This document shows, one piece after another, positions 6,026 to 11,594 of a DNA stretch of 11,594 nt. The notes beneath the pieces were generated by a model. That model saw nothing but the letters and a program-made list of their open reading frames with translations. It ran no database searches and was not told the origin of the DNA. A program made the translations under genes and the position numbers. The DNA comes from Planctomycetota bacterium (GTDB lineage: Bacteria > Planctomycetota > UBA1135 > UBA2386): NCBI GenBank assembly GCA_947455805.1, contig CANGSN010000058.1, forward strand, positions 1-11,594. The letters run 5' to 3'. Each line of letters opens with the position of its first letter. Position 1 is the stretch's first letter.

Positions 6026-7279
6026 TTAGTAGCCCGCCACCTTGCCGAGCCAGGCCCGCCACGGCTCGTCCAGCTCCTCGACGCGCTTGCCCATGATCTT
6101 GTCGAACGCGGTGCTGCTGTCGCCCTTGCGCTCGGCCAAGGACGCGCGCACGAAGCGGAGGAACGGTTCGCGCGTCTTCAGCGGGTTGCCTTCGTCGGCG
6201 AGCCAGGCGACGAACATCGTCGCCGCGGCCCAGTTGGTCACCGTGTCGGTGTCGTCGGTCAGGTAGAAGCTGCCGTAGACGGGTAGGTGCAGCAGGTGCG
6301 TCAGCTTGTAGCCGCGGCCGAGCGCCTGCAGCGCCTGCAGGTCCTTGCCGGAGAAGTCGCCCGGCGCCGCGTAGCCGGCCGGGCCGCGCATCGTGTGCTC
6401 CATCAGCATCGACAGGCCGATCTCGAGCCAGCCGCAGACTCGGTCGCGTTCGTCCTGGCGCGCGACCTCGCCGATCAGCGTGTGGTAGAGCAGTGCGTGC
6501 GTGCCGACGAAGAACAGGCGCTCGGGGCGCGTCGGGTTCGGGCCCGCGTAGAACGTGCGGGCGACGTCGCCGTGCGGGGCCGGCACGTAGTACGGCACCG
6601 GCCGGAAGCCCCACTTCGGGAACTCGTCGGGCCGCCGCCACACGACGACGGCGATCGGCTGCAGCACCTCGCGCAGGCCGAGTTCTTCGCCGAAGCGGTC
6701 GCGGAAGGCGACGGCGAGCCGTTCGAGGTCGAACAGTGCGGCGACCCCGGCGCGCAGGTCGGCATCGCAGCGCAGCGTGAAGCGCTCGCCGACCAGCTGC
6801 ATCGGCTTGTCGTGCAGCCCGTCCTCGAGCGCCTGGCGCAGCAGCCGTTTGCCTTCGTGCGGCCACAGCCAGCCGCGCTTGTGCTTCTCGTGGCCGAGGA
6901 ACGTGTGGGCCTTCTCGCAGTCGTCGTCGTGCAGCACGACCCACAGCGCCTGCAGGCGGGCGAGGCCGGGCAGTTCGTGCTTCACCGCTTCGTCGATCAG
7001 ATACTCCTGGCCCTTGGCGGAGTCCTGCAGCGCGATGCGCTTGTCGAGGAACGCGCGCACACGCAGGGCGACGCTGTCGATGCTGGCGACCGCCGTGCGC
7101 GGCACCCGCACGCGCTTGCCGCCCTGCATCAGCAGCAGCTCGTCGGTGGCGAACGGCTCGGCGATGCGGCCGCGCAGCTCGCCGCCGTCGATGCGCACGA
7201 TGCGGTCGCGCAGGTCGTCCTGGGCGGCCACCGAAACCGTGAGGGCGAGCAGGGCGAACCACCGGGCGACGCGGGCCAT
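6026..7279 (-). CDS. exported protein, probable degenerate peptidase-MA/DUF1570-like domain
   Basis: The 417-residue protein starts with a signal peptide (MARVARWFALLALTVSVAAQ), with cleavage probably after AAQ. A segment at about 26-66 (RIVRIDGGELRGRIAEPF, then VRVPRTAVASID) resembles the small beta domain often seen at the start of planctomycete exported proteins. The main body (about 165-360) has the layout of gluzincin peptidase-MA-like proteins. A RFTLRCDADL strand is followed by a helix and a VVVWRRPDEF strand. The expected zinc-helix position reads YHTLIGE (265-271) in place of HExxH. GWLEIGLSMLMEH (283-295) stands where WLxEGLAxxxE is expected. E267 of the motif is T and the second His is G, so it is probably catalytically dead. 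This family call is by pattern, not search. The start at 7279 has a TAGGCT hexamer nine bases upstream and no Shine-Dalgarno. Function is unknown; the periplasm or outside is likely. Confidence 0.82.
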   Translation of the reverse strand: MARVARWFALLALTVSVAAQDDLRDRIVRIDGGELRGRIAEPFATDELLLMQGGKRVRVPRTAVASIDSVALRVRAFLDKRIALQDSAKGQEYLIDEAVKHELPGLARLQALWVVLHDDDCEKAHTFLGHEKHKRGWLWPHEGKRLLRQALEDGLHDKPMQLVGERFTLRCDADLRAGVAALFDLERLAVAFRDRFGEELGLREVLQPIAVVVWRRPDEFPKWGFRPVPYYVPAPHGDVARTFYAGPNPTRPERLFFVGTHALLYHTLIGEVARQDERDRVCGWLEIGLSMLMEHTMRGPAGYAAPGDFSGKDLQALQALGRGYKLTHLLHLPVYGSFYLTDDTDTVTNWAAATMFVAWLADEGNPLKTREPFLRFVRASLAERKGDSSTAFDKIMGKRVEELDEPWRAWLGKVAGY

Positions 7280-7287
7280 GGTGCCCG

Positions 7288-7294
7288 TAGCCTA
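7288..7294. promoter_or_regulatory. overlapping divergent -10-like hexamers in a 41-bp intergenic spacer
   Basis: The plus strand reads TAGCCTA. It gives TAGCCT (7288-7293) toward the DUF2071 gene and, on the other strand, TAGGCT (7294-7289) toward the exported protein gene. Both fit TANNNT. The leader would be only a few bases on the minus side and about 20 on the plus side. No convincing -35 boxes were found, so this is suggestive only. Confidence 0.3.
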
Positions 7295-7320
7295 GCGACT
7301 CCGCGCGTCCTGGTTGCCGC

Positions 7321-8076
7321 ATGACCCATCCTGCCCTGCTCGACACCTCGCATCGCCCTTGGCCGACACCGGCGCGGCCGTGGTCGTTGACGATGGGCTG
7401 GCACGACCTGTTGTTCTTGCACTGGCGCGTGCCGGCACCGGCGCTGCAGGCGCACCTGCCGCCGGGCGTCGAACTGGAGACCTTCGACGGCTCGGCTTGG
7501 CTCGGCGTGGTGCCGTTCCGCATGGTCGACACGCGCTTCCGCTGGTTGCCGCGCATGCCGACGGCGCACACGTTCCCCGAGCTGAACCTGCGCACCTACG
7601 TGCGCGTCGGCGAACGCCGCGGCGTCTGGTTCTGGAGCCTCGATGCGGCGAGCCGGCTCGGCGTCGAAGGCGCGCGGCTCGGCTTCGGGTTGCCGTACCT
7701 GACTGCGCGCATGCACTGCGAACGCGATGGCGACGAGGTCCGCTACCGCAGCGAACGCACCGATCGCCGCGGCCCGTCGGCCACGTTCGTCGGCCGCTGG
7801 CGGCCAGCGGGCCCGTTTGCGCCGGCTGGGGCCGGCACGCTCGAGCAATGGTTGTGCGAGCGCTACTGCCTGTTCGCGCGGCGGCGCGGCCGGCTCGTCG
7901 TCGGCGAGATCGCGCACCCGCCGTGGCGGCTCGCGCCGGCTGTGGTGCAGCTCGACGTCTGCGACATGGCGCGCATCGTCGGCGTGCCGCTGGCGGGGGC
8001 GCCGGCGTCGACGCTGGCGGCGGCGCCGATCGAGGTCGTCGCCTGGTCGCCGCAGGTGGTCGCCGACCGCGGGTGA
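7321..8076 (+). CDS. DUF2071 (YqjF-like) family protein
   Basis: The 251-residue protein matches the YqjF/DUF2071 family from end to end. RPWPTPARPW (12-21) leads into WHDLLFLHWRVPAPALQAHL (27-46). Then come PPGVELETFDGSAWLGVVPF (47-66), FPELNLRTYV (85-94), GVWFWSLDA (101-109), LPYLTARM (124-131) and GTLEQWLCERYCLFA (172-186), with GEIAHPPWRL (195-204) near the end. The family has an acetoacetate-decarboxylase-like fold and no established reaction. It is common in Actinobacteria, Bacilli and Planctomycetota. The start at 7321 is preferred over the internal ATG at 7393 because the family-typical RPWPxPxRPW segment lies between them. No Shine-Dalgarno sequence is seen. It is divergent from the exported protein gene and is followed after 61 bases by the secreted protein on the same strand. 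The protein is probably cytoplasmic. Confidence 0.93.
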   Translation: MTHPALLDTSHRPWPTPARPWSLTMGWHDLLFLHWRVPAPALQAHLPPGVELETFDGSAWLGVVPFRMVDTRFRWLPRMPTAHTFPELNLRTYVRVGERRGVWFWSLDAASRLGVEGARLGFGLPYLTARMHCERDGDEVRYRSERTDRRGPSATFVGRWRPAGPFAPAGAGTLEQWLCERYCLFARRRGRLVVGEIAHPPWRLAPAVVQLDVCDMARIVGVPLAGAPASTLAAAPIEVVAWSPQVVADRG

Positions 8077-8101
8077 ACCGGCGCCGATGCACGTGGGCCT
8101 C

Positions 8102-8130
8102 TTGACCCATTGCTCGCGCCGTGCCCTATT
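8102..8130 (+). promoter_or_regulatory. candidate promoter for the secreted protein gene
   Basis: TTGACC (8102-8107, five of six matches to the -35 consensus) is followed after 17 bases by CCTATT (8125-8130, a weak -10). The -10 would end only seven bases before the ATG at 8138, implying a nearly leaderless transcript. The -35 match is good but the -10 is poor. Confidence 0.3.
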
Positions 8131-8137
8131 GGCAGGC

Positions 8138-9760
8138 ATGCGGATCACCTCTCCTCTGCTCGTCCTGTTCGGCGCCGCCTCCCTCGCGGTCGCCCAGTCC
8201 AACGCGGTGCCCGGCACCGACGTCAACCTCTACGACGTCAGCGCGTCGACGATCTACGGTCGCCGCGGGCCCACGTATCCCAACGGAGAAGTCGGCATCG
8301 GCTTCGGCCACGCGTTCTGCAACGCCGGCACCGTGCACGTGCCGTGGCAGACGTCGCCGACGACGGCCGGTCCGATGACCGACATCCACTTCAAGATCGC
8401 GTTCCTGCTGGCGCGCGAGAGCAACGGTCGCATCGTCCAGGTGTCGACGCCGGGCAGCTTCGTCAAGCACTCGCGCGTCACCTACAACCTCGGCTCGAGC
8501 CAGTGCGGCACCTGCCAGTCGGGCCCGGGCAGCACGTTCCGCATCGGCTGCTACGACGCGTACAGCACGGGATTCAACGGCAACCGGTTCAACCTCGGGC
8601 CGCCGAACGAGATCGACCCGTGGACCGGCAGCTGGAACCCGGTCGGCAGCTACTTCGACCGCGGCGATCCCATCGTCGCCGGTGCGGCCGCGAACGACGG
8701 CGTGCAGTCGCTGACCAGCACGCAGACCAACGCGTTCGACCAGGTGAAGAACCGCGTCGTCGTCGCGGAGAGCGATCTCGTCGCGGGTGGCCCGTTCTAC
8801 GGCCAGGTGCAGCTGGTCTGCGAAGGTGAGCCGGTCGCCAACCGCGGCAACAACCTGATGTCGGAGCAGCTGACGTTCACCTGGAACGGCACTGCGTGGA
8901 CCACCAGCAACACCGGTGGCCCGGTGCAGGGCTCGGTGCTCAACCGCTGGAGCGGCTCGACGCGCAACCTGGGCGGCAACGGCCTCGACGACGGTCGCTT
9001 CCTCGTCGCCGTCAAGGTCACCGGCCCGGTCGACGGCGTCTACCACTACGAGTACGCGGTCCACAACATCGACAACGCCCGCGGCGGCGCGTCGCTGCGC
9101 ATCCCGCTGCCGGCGAGTGCGCTGCTGACCGGCGTCGGCTTCCGCGACAACGACAACAATTCGCTGACCGACTGGTCGTGGTCGCGCAGCGGCAACGAGC
9201 TGGCGTTCCTGGCGACGGGCACCAACTCGCTCGACTGGAACAGCATCTACAACTTCTGGTTCGACACGACGGTCGCCCCGACCGCGGGCACGGTGGTGCT
9301 CGACCAGGCGCGCGTCGGTCCTGGCGCGCTCACGGTGTCGGTCGCGAGCGAGGTGCCGAACGGCGCGCTCTCGGCGACGGTGTCGTCGATGGGCCCGGGC
9401 TGCTTCGGCATGGCGCTGGCGTCGGGTCGCCCGGTGCTCGGCACCACGGCGCAGGTGACCACGTCGGGCATTCCGGCCGGCACGCCGGTCGGTGTGACGA
9501 TCCTGACGGCGCAGCCGGCGCCGGCGCCGATCGACCTGACGTTCCTCGGCATGGCGGGCTGCTTCGCCTACGTCGTCGACGGCGTGAACGGCGTCTGGAG
9601 CAACCCGGTCGGCACAGCACAGGTGCCGCTGGTCGTGCCGAACGCGTCCACGCTGCTCGGCTTCGCCATCGGGGCGCAGTCGCTGTCGGTCAGCCCGCCG
9701 CTGACGCCGGCCGGCTTCATCGTGTCGAACGGCTTGTTGCTGGTCGTCGGCGCGCAGTAG
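8138..9760 (+). CDS. large secreted protein of a planctomycete-type family, function unknown
   Basis: The 540-residue protein has a signal peptide (MRITSPLLVLFGAASLAVAQ). An N-terminal module (about 25-180) carries GHAFCNAGTVHVPW (57-70), SFVKHSRV (107-114), a CGTC pair (C123, C126), IGCYDAYSTGFNGN (136-149) and LGPPNEIDPWTG (153-164). I associate this run of motifs (SxxKH, CxxC, GCxDxY, LGPxxEI) with secreted planctomycete proteins of unknown function. A middle part (about 230-400) is beta-rich and Asn/Thr/Gly-rich, including VYHYEYAVHNID (301-312). The last 120 residues form a second module with C422 (GPGCFG) and C475 (GMAGCFAY), perhaps disulfide-bonded, ending SNGLLLVVGAQ. That end module looks like the terminal domain shared by many exported proteins in these bacteria. 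The start at 8138 is chosen for the signal peptide; only a weak AGG lies upstream. The gene ends 16 bases before the convergent DUF808 gene. Adhesion or a cell-surface role is a guess. Confidence 0.88.
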   Translation: MRITSPLLVLFGAASLAVAQSNAVPGTDVNLYDVSASTIYGRRGPTYPNGEVGIGFGHAFCNAGTVHVPWQTSPTTAGPMTDIHFKIAFLLARESNGRIVQVSTPGSFVKHSRVTYNLGSSQCGTCQSGPGSTFRIGCYDAYSTGFNGNRFNLGPPNEIDPWTGSWNPVGSYFDRGDPIVAGAAANDGVQSLTSTQTNAFDQVKNRVVVAESDLVAGGPFYGQVQLVCEGEPVANRGNNLMSEQLTFTWNGTAWTTSNTGGPVQGSVLNRWSGSTRNLGGNGLDDGRFLVAVKVTGPVDGVYHYEYAVHNIDNARGGASLRIPLPASALLTGVGFRDNDNNSLTDWSWSRSGNELAFLATGTNSLDWNSIYNFWFDTTVAPTAGTVVLDQARVGPGALTVSVASEVPNGALSATVSSMGPGCFGMALASGRPVLGTTAQVTTSGIPAGTPVGVTILTAQPAPAPIDLTFLGMAGCFAYVVDGVNGVWSNPVGTAQVPLVVPNASTLLGFAIGAQSLSVSPPLTPAGFIVSNGLLLVVGAQ

Positions 9761-9776
9761 CGTCCGACGCCGCGCG

Positions 9777-10697
9777 TCAGGAGCCCGCGGGGCTCCGGCG
9801 CGCGCCGAGGCGGCGCACGGCCTGCACGAGCAGCAACGCGAGCAGGCCGATCGCGACGCCGATCGCGGCATCGAACAGCATGCCCAGCACGGCGCCGAAG
9901 AAGCCGGGCGCTTGCGCTTCGATCGCTTCCTTGCCGTGGTGCAGCCACGGTGCTGCGTGCGTCACGATGCCGCCGCCGACGAGGAACATCGCCGCCGTTC
10001 CGGCGACGGACAGCGCGCGCATCAACCACGGTGCGGTGGCCAGCAGCAGCCGACCGAACCGGCGCGCCGCGGCCCCGGGGCGGCGCGTGAGCGCCAGCCC
10101 GGCGTCGTCGATCTTCACGATGCCGGCGACGAGGCCGTAGACGCCGACCGTCATCAGCAGGCTGATCGCGACCAGCACGCCGACCTGCTTGCCGAACGGT
10201 TGCGTCGCGACGGAGCCGAGCGTGATGACGATGATCTCTGCCGACAGCACGAAGTCGGTGCGGATCGCCCCGCGGATCTTGTCGCGCTCGAGCGCCACGA
10301 GGTCGACCGTCGGATCGGCCGCCGCGGCGCGCAGGCGCTCGGTTTCGTCGGTCGCAGTCTTCCAGTGCAGCAGCGCGTGCGCGAGCTTCTCGACGCCTTC
10401 GAAGCACAGGAAGGCGCCACCCAGCACCAGCAGCGCGGTCACCGCCCAGGGCGCGACCGCGCTGATCGCCAGCGCCGCCGGCACCAGGATCGCCTTGTTG
10501 ACCAGCGAGCCCTTCGCCACCGCCCACACGACCGGCAGCTCGCGGTTGCTGTCGACGCCGGTGACCTGCTTGGCGTTGAGTGCCAGGTCGTCGCCCAGCA
10601 CGCCGGCGGTCTTCTTGGCGGCGACCTTGGTCAGCACCGCGATGTCGTCGAGCAGGGCGGCGATGTCGTCGAGCAGGGCGAACAGGCTGGAGGCCAT
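9777..10697 (-). CDS. DUF808 (YedI-like) inner-membrane protein
   Basis: This 306-residue protein is a full-length DUF808 member, close to the roughly 305 residues of E. coli YedI. The N-terminus SLFALLDDIAALLDDIAVLT (4-23) followed by KVAAKKTAGVLGDDLALNAK (24-43) and QVTG is diagnostic of the family. Four or more hydrophobic stretches follow, at about 66-100, 149-195, 216-249 and 263-294. A charged cytoplasmic-type segment (about 111-147, WKTATDETERL) is also typical. The function of the family is not established; transport has been suggested from its membrane nature. The ATG at 10697 lacks a Shine-Dalgarno and has TAGATT 16 bases upstream. It lies 52 bases downstream of the permease-like gene on the same strand, across a hairpin that may separate the two transcripts. 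It is convergent with the secreted protein gene. Confidence 0.94.
   Translation of the reverse strand: MASSLFALLDDIAALLDDIAVLTKVAAKKTAGVLGDDLALNAKQVTGVDSNRELPVVWAVAKGSLVNKAILVPAALAISAVAPWAVTALLVLGGAFLCFEGVEKLAHALLHWKTATDETERLRAAAADPTVDLVALERDKIRGAIRTDFVLSAEIIVITLGSVATQPFGKQVGVLVAISLLMTVGVYGLVAGIVKIDDAGLALTRRPGAAARRFGRLLLATAPWLMRALSVAGTAAMFLVGGGIVTHAAPWLHHGKEAIEAQAPGFFGAVLGMLFDAAIGVAIGLLALLLVQAVRRLGARRSPAGS
9780..9796. terminator. hairpin between convergent genes, possible terminator
   Basis: GGAGCC (9780-9785) pairs with GGCTCC (9791-9796) around five bases. It begins 20 bases past the stop of the secreted protein gene and lies inside the last codons of the DUF808 gene on the opposite strand. 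There is no T run on either side, so intrinsic termination is uncertain. Confidence 0.28.
10639..10680 (-). repeat. two perfect 21-bp tandem copies inside the DUF808 gene
   Basis: The 21 bases at 10639-10659 are repeated exactly at 10660-10680. On the minus strand they encode ALLDDIA twice (residues 7-20). The repeated peptide is itself a feature of the DUF808 family, so the DNA identity is probably codon-level or a recent correction rather than a mobile element. Confidence 0.7.
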
Positions 10698-10713
10698 GGT
10701 GGTTCGGGGGCGG

Positions 10714-10719
10714 AATCTA
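10714..10719 (-). promoter_or_regulatory. -10-like hexamer for the DUF808 gene
   Basis: TAGATT on the minus strand (four of six matches to TATAAT) lies 16 bases before the ATG at 10697. No good -35 box was found, because the hairpin at 10721-10736 occupies the spacer. The context GTCGCTAG is shared with the hexamer upstream of the 6026-7279 gene. Confidence 0.3.
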
Positions 10720-10720
10720 G

Positions 10721-10736
10721 CGACGGCTGGCCGTCG
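10721..10736 (-). terminator. hairpin after the permease-like gene
   Basis: On the minus strand CGACGG, loop CCAG, CCGTCG forms a perfect six-pair stem 13 bases past the stop of the permease-like gene. It is followed by CTAGATTCC with no T run. It could be a weak terminator, an mRNA 3' end stabiliser, or an operator overlapping the DUF808 promoter region. Confidence 0.35.
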
Positions 10737-10749
10737 AGGCTCGCGCGCG

Positions 10750-11594
10750 TCAGCGCGGTTGCAGCAGGCGGCGGAAGTTGCGGGCGCCGATCCAGCCGCC
10801 GAGGCCGGCGACGACGGCGCCGTAGCCGATCGCCGCGGCGACGAGCCACGGCGCCCACGGCCACGGCGGGCCGTTGCGGTGTTCGCTGTTCGGCACCACG
10901 ACCAGCGACCACGCGAGCGCGCCGGGCAGCATCGTCAGCTGGAACGCGACGACGAGCACCAGCGCGGCGAGGAAGCTGCGGCCGCCCTGCACGACCTGGC
11001 CGCTGTCGTCGGGTCGCATCAGCAGCGGCAGCGTGCCGACCACCGCGAGCACGCCGAGCGCCGCCAGCGTGCCGCCGAGGCCGGTGCCGAGGAACGTCAG
11101 CAGCACGGCGCCGTCGATGCCGAACACCACGGCACCGGCGGCCGCGACCAGCAGCAGCGGCCACAGCAGGAATGCGCCGATCGCCACCAGCTTGCCGCGC
11201 AGCAGCGCACCTGGCGCCACCGGGGCGGCGACGTAGAGCGGCCACTGCGCACTGTCCCACAGCACGAGCCGCCCCATGTGCGCGTAGAGCACCAGCAGCA
11301 CGGCGAGGAACCACAGCCCGCACAGGCCGCCGAACTGCGCGACTTCGGGCGGGATCGACGGGTTGTCGAGCGCGGCGCCGACCAGCACCTTCTGCCGCGC
11401 GAGCGCGAACACCAGCACGCCGAACACCAGGAACGACACCAGGGCACCCGGCTGCTGCAGCACTTGCGCGAACTCCTTGTTGCGCACGGTCGCGGCGGCG
11501 TGGCTGGGCCAGCGTTGGCCGCGGCTGCGCCACAGCGGCGGCTCGGCGGCGAGATGCCGTTCGTGCGCGCGCGCATGCAGCTGGGCGGTGAGGC
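10750..11594 (-). CDS. ABC-2-type exporter permease-like membrane protein, N-terminus cut by window edge
   Basis: The frame is open from the stop at 10750 through the right edge. It gives 280 visible residues and no start: the GTG at 11485-11487 is internal, and the 35 upstream codons have no stop and read plausibly (LTAQLHARAHERHLAAEPPL). The first stretch is soluble, then TVRNKEFAQVLQQPGALVSF (35-54) opens a membrane segment in the manner of an ABC-2 permease coupling helix (KExxQxLQxP). About five or six hydrophobic segments follow. The segment YVAAPVAPGALLRGKLVAIG between two of them resembles the aPxsxxxLLxGKLxA loop of ABC exporter permeases. No ATPase is visible, so the partner would lie upstream, outside the window. 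The substrate is unknown. The DUF808 gene follows after 52 bases on the same strand. The family call rests on pattern; a generic polytopic membrane protein is the alternative. Confidence 0.78.
   Translation of the reverse strand, partial: LTAQLHARAHERHLAAEPPLWRSRGQRWPSHAAATVRNKEFAQVLQQPGALVSFLVFGVLVFALARQKVLVGAALDNPSIPPEVAQFGGLCGLWFLAVLLVLYAHMGRLVLWDSAQWPLYVAAPVAPGALLRGKLVAIGAFLLWPLLLVAAAGAVVFGIDGAVLLTFLGTGLGGTLAALGVLAVVGTLPLLMRPDDSGQVVQGGRSFLAALVLVVAFQLTMLPGALAWSLVVVPNSEHRNGPPWPWAPWLVAAAIGYGAVVAGLGGWIGARNFRRLLQPR

Noticed and set aside
5565..7595. 676-codon minus-strand frame overlapping the exported protein gene
   Set aside because: It is Arg/Ala-rich and out of frame with the signal-peptide protein at 6026-7279, and it crosses the REP-like spacer and the start of the sigma gene; a shadow frame.
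8126..9871. 581-codon minus-strand frame antisense to the secreted protein
   Set aside because: Composition is Arg/Ala/His repeats without any domain; the plus strand has a signal peptide and conserved motifs.
10639..10680. Tandem 21-bp duplication as a sign of a mobile or slipped repeat of special interest
   Set aside because: The doubled ALLDDIA peptide is normal for the DUF808 family N-terminus.
9912..11591. 559-codon plus-strand frame across the DUF808 and permease-like genes
   Set aside because: Antisense shadow with Arg/Ala low complexity; the minus strand encodes recognisable membrane proteins.
1..11594. CRISPR array, prophage, toxin-antitoxin or defence island
   Set aside because: No regularly spaced repeats, integrase, capsid, nuclease or small toxin-antitoxin pair was found on either strand.

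Overview
The window is a high-GC bacterial chromosome segment with nine protein genes, two of them cut by the window edges. The best guess for the host is an uncultured planctomycete. Three things point that way: an ECF sigma factor fused to a membrane segment and a long array of carboxypeptidase-regulatory-like repeats; a secreted protein of a type I associate with Planctomycetota (SxxKH, CxxC, GCxDxY and LGPxxEI motifs, plus a C-terminal module ending in SNGLLLVVG); and scarce Shine-Dalgarno sequences. This assignment is inferred from memory of family distributions, not from a search. No rRNA, tRNA, CRISPR array, transposase or integrase was seen.

Layout. Positions 1-1551, minus strand: a class I SAM-dependent methyltransferase followed, with an ATGA overlap, by an M48 zinc metalloprotease that runs off the left edge. 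Positions 1552-1912: a gene-free divergent region with a perfect 16-bp palindrome, a sigma-70-like promoter candidate and a leader hairpin. Positions 1913-2613, plus strand: translation initiation factor IF-1 (infA), overlapping by GTGA a GNAT acetyltransferase of the spermidine/diamine-acetyltransferase-like type. Positions 2675-5824, minus strand: the 1049-residue sigma factor fusion. Positions 5825-6025: a non-coding spacer with a REP-like GTAG hairpin. Positions 6026-7279, minus strand: an exported protein that looks like a peptidase-MA-type protease with its HExxH motif destroyed. Positions 7321-8076, plus strand: a DUF2071/YqjF-family protein, divergent from the previous gene across 41 bp. 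Positions 8138-9760, plus strand: the large secreted protein. Positions 9777-10697, minus strand: a DUF808/YedI-family inner-membrane protein, convergent with the secreted protein. Positions 10750-11594, minus strand: the C-terminal part of an ABC-2-type permease-like membrane protein entering from the right edge.

Most of the region is ordinary core and housekeeping-adjacent material in small transcription units. The item most worth following is the sigma factor fusion. It joins the transcription factor, a membrane anchor and a possible sensor region in one polypeptide, and no separate anti-sigma gene is visible in the window. Secondary points are the REP-like element, the palindrome upstream of infA, the apparent pseudo-protease, and several genes whose start codons follow -10-like hexamers very closely without a Shine-Dalgarno sequence.
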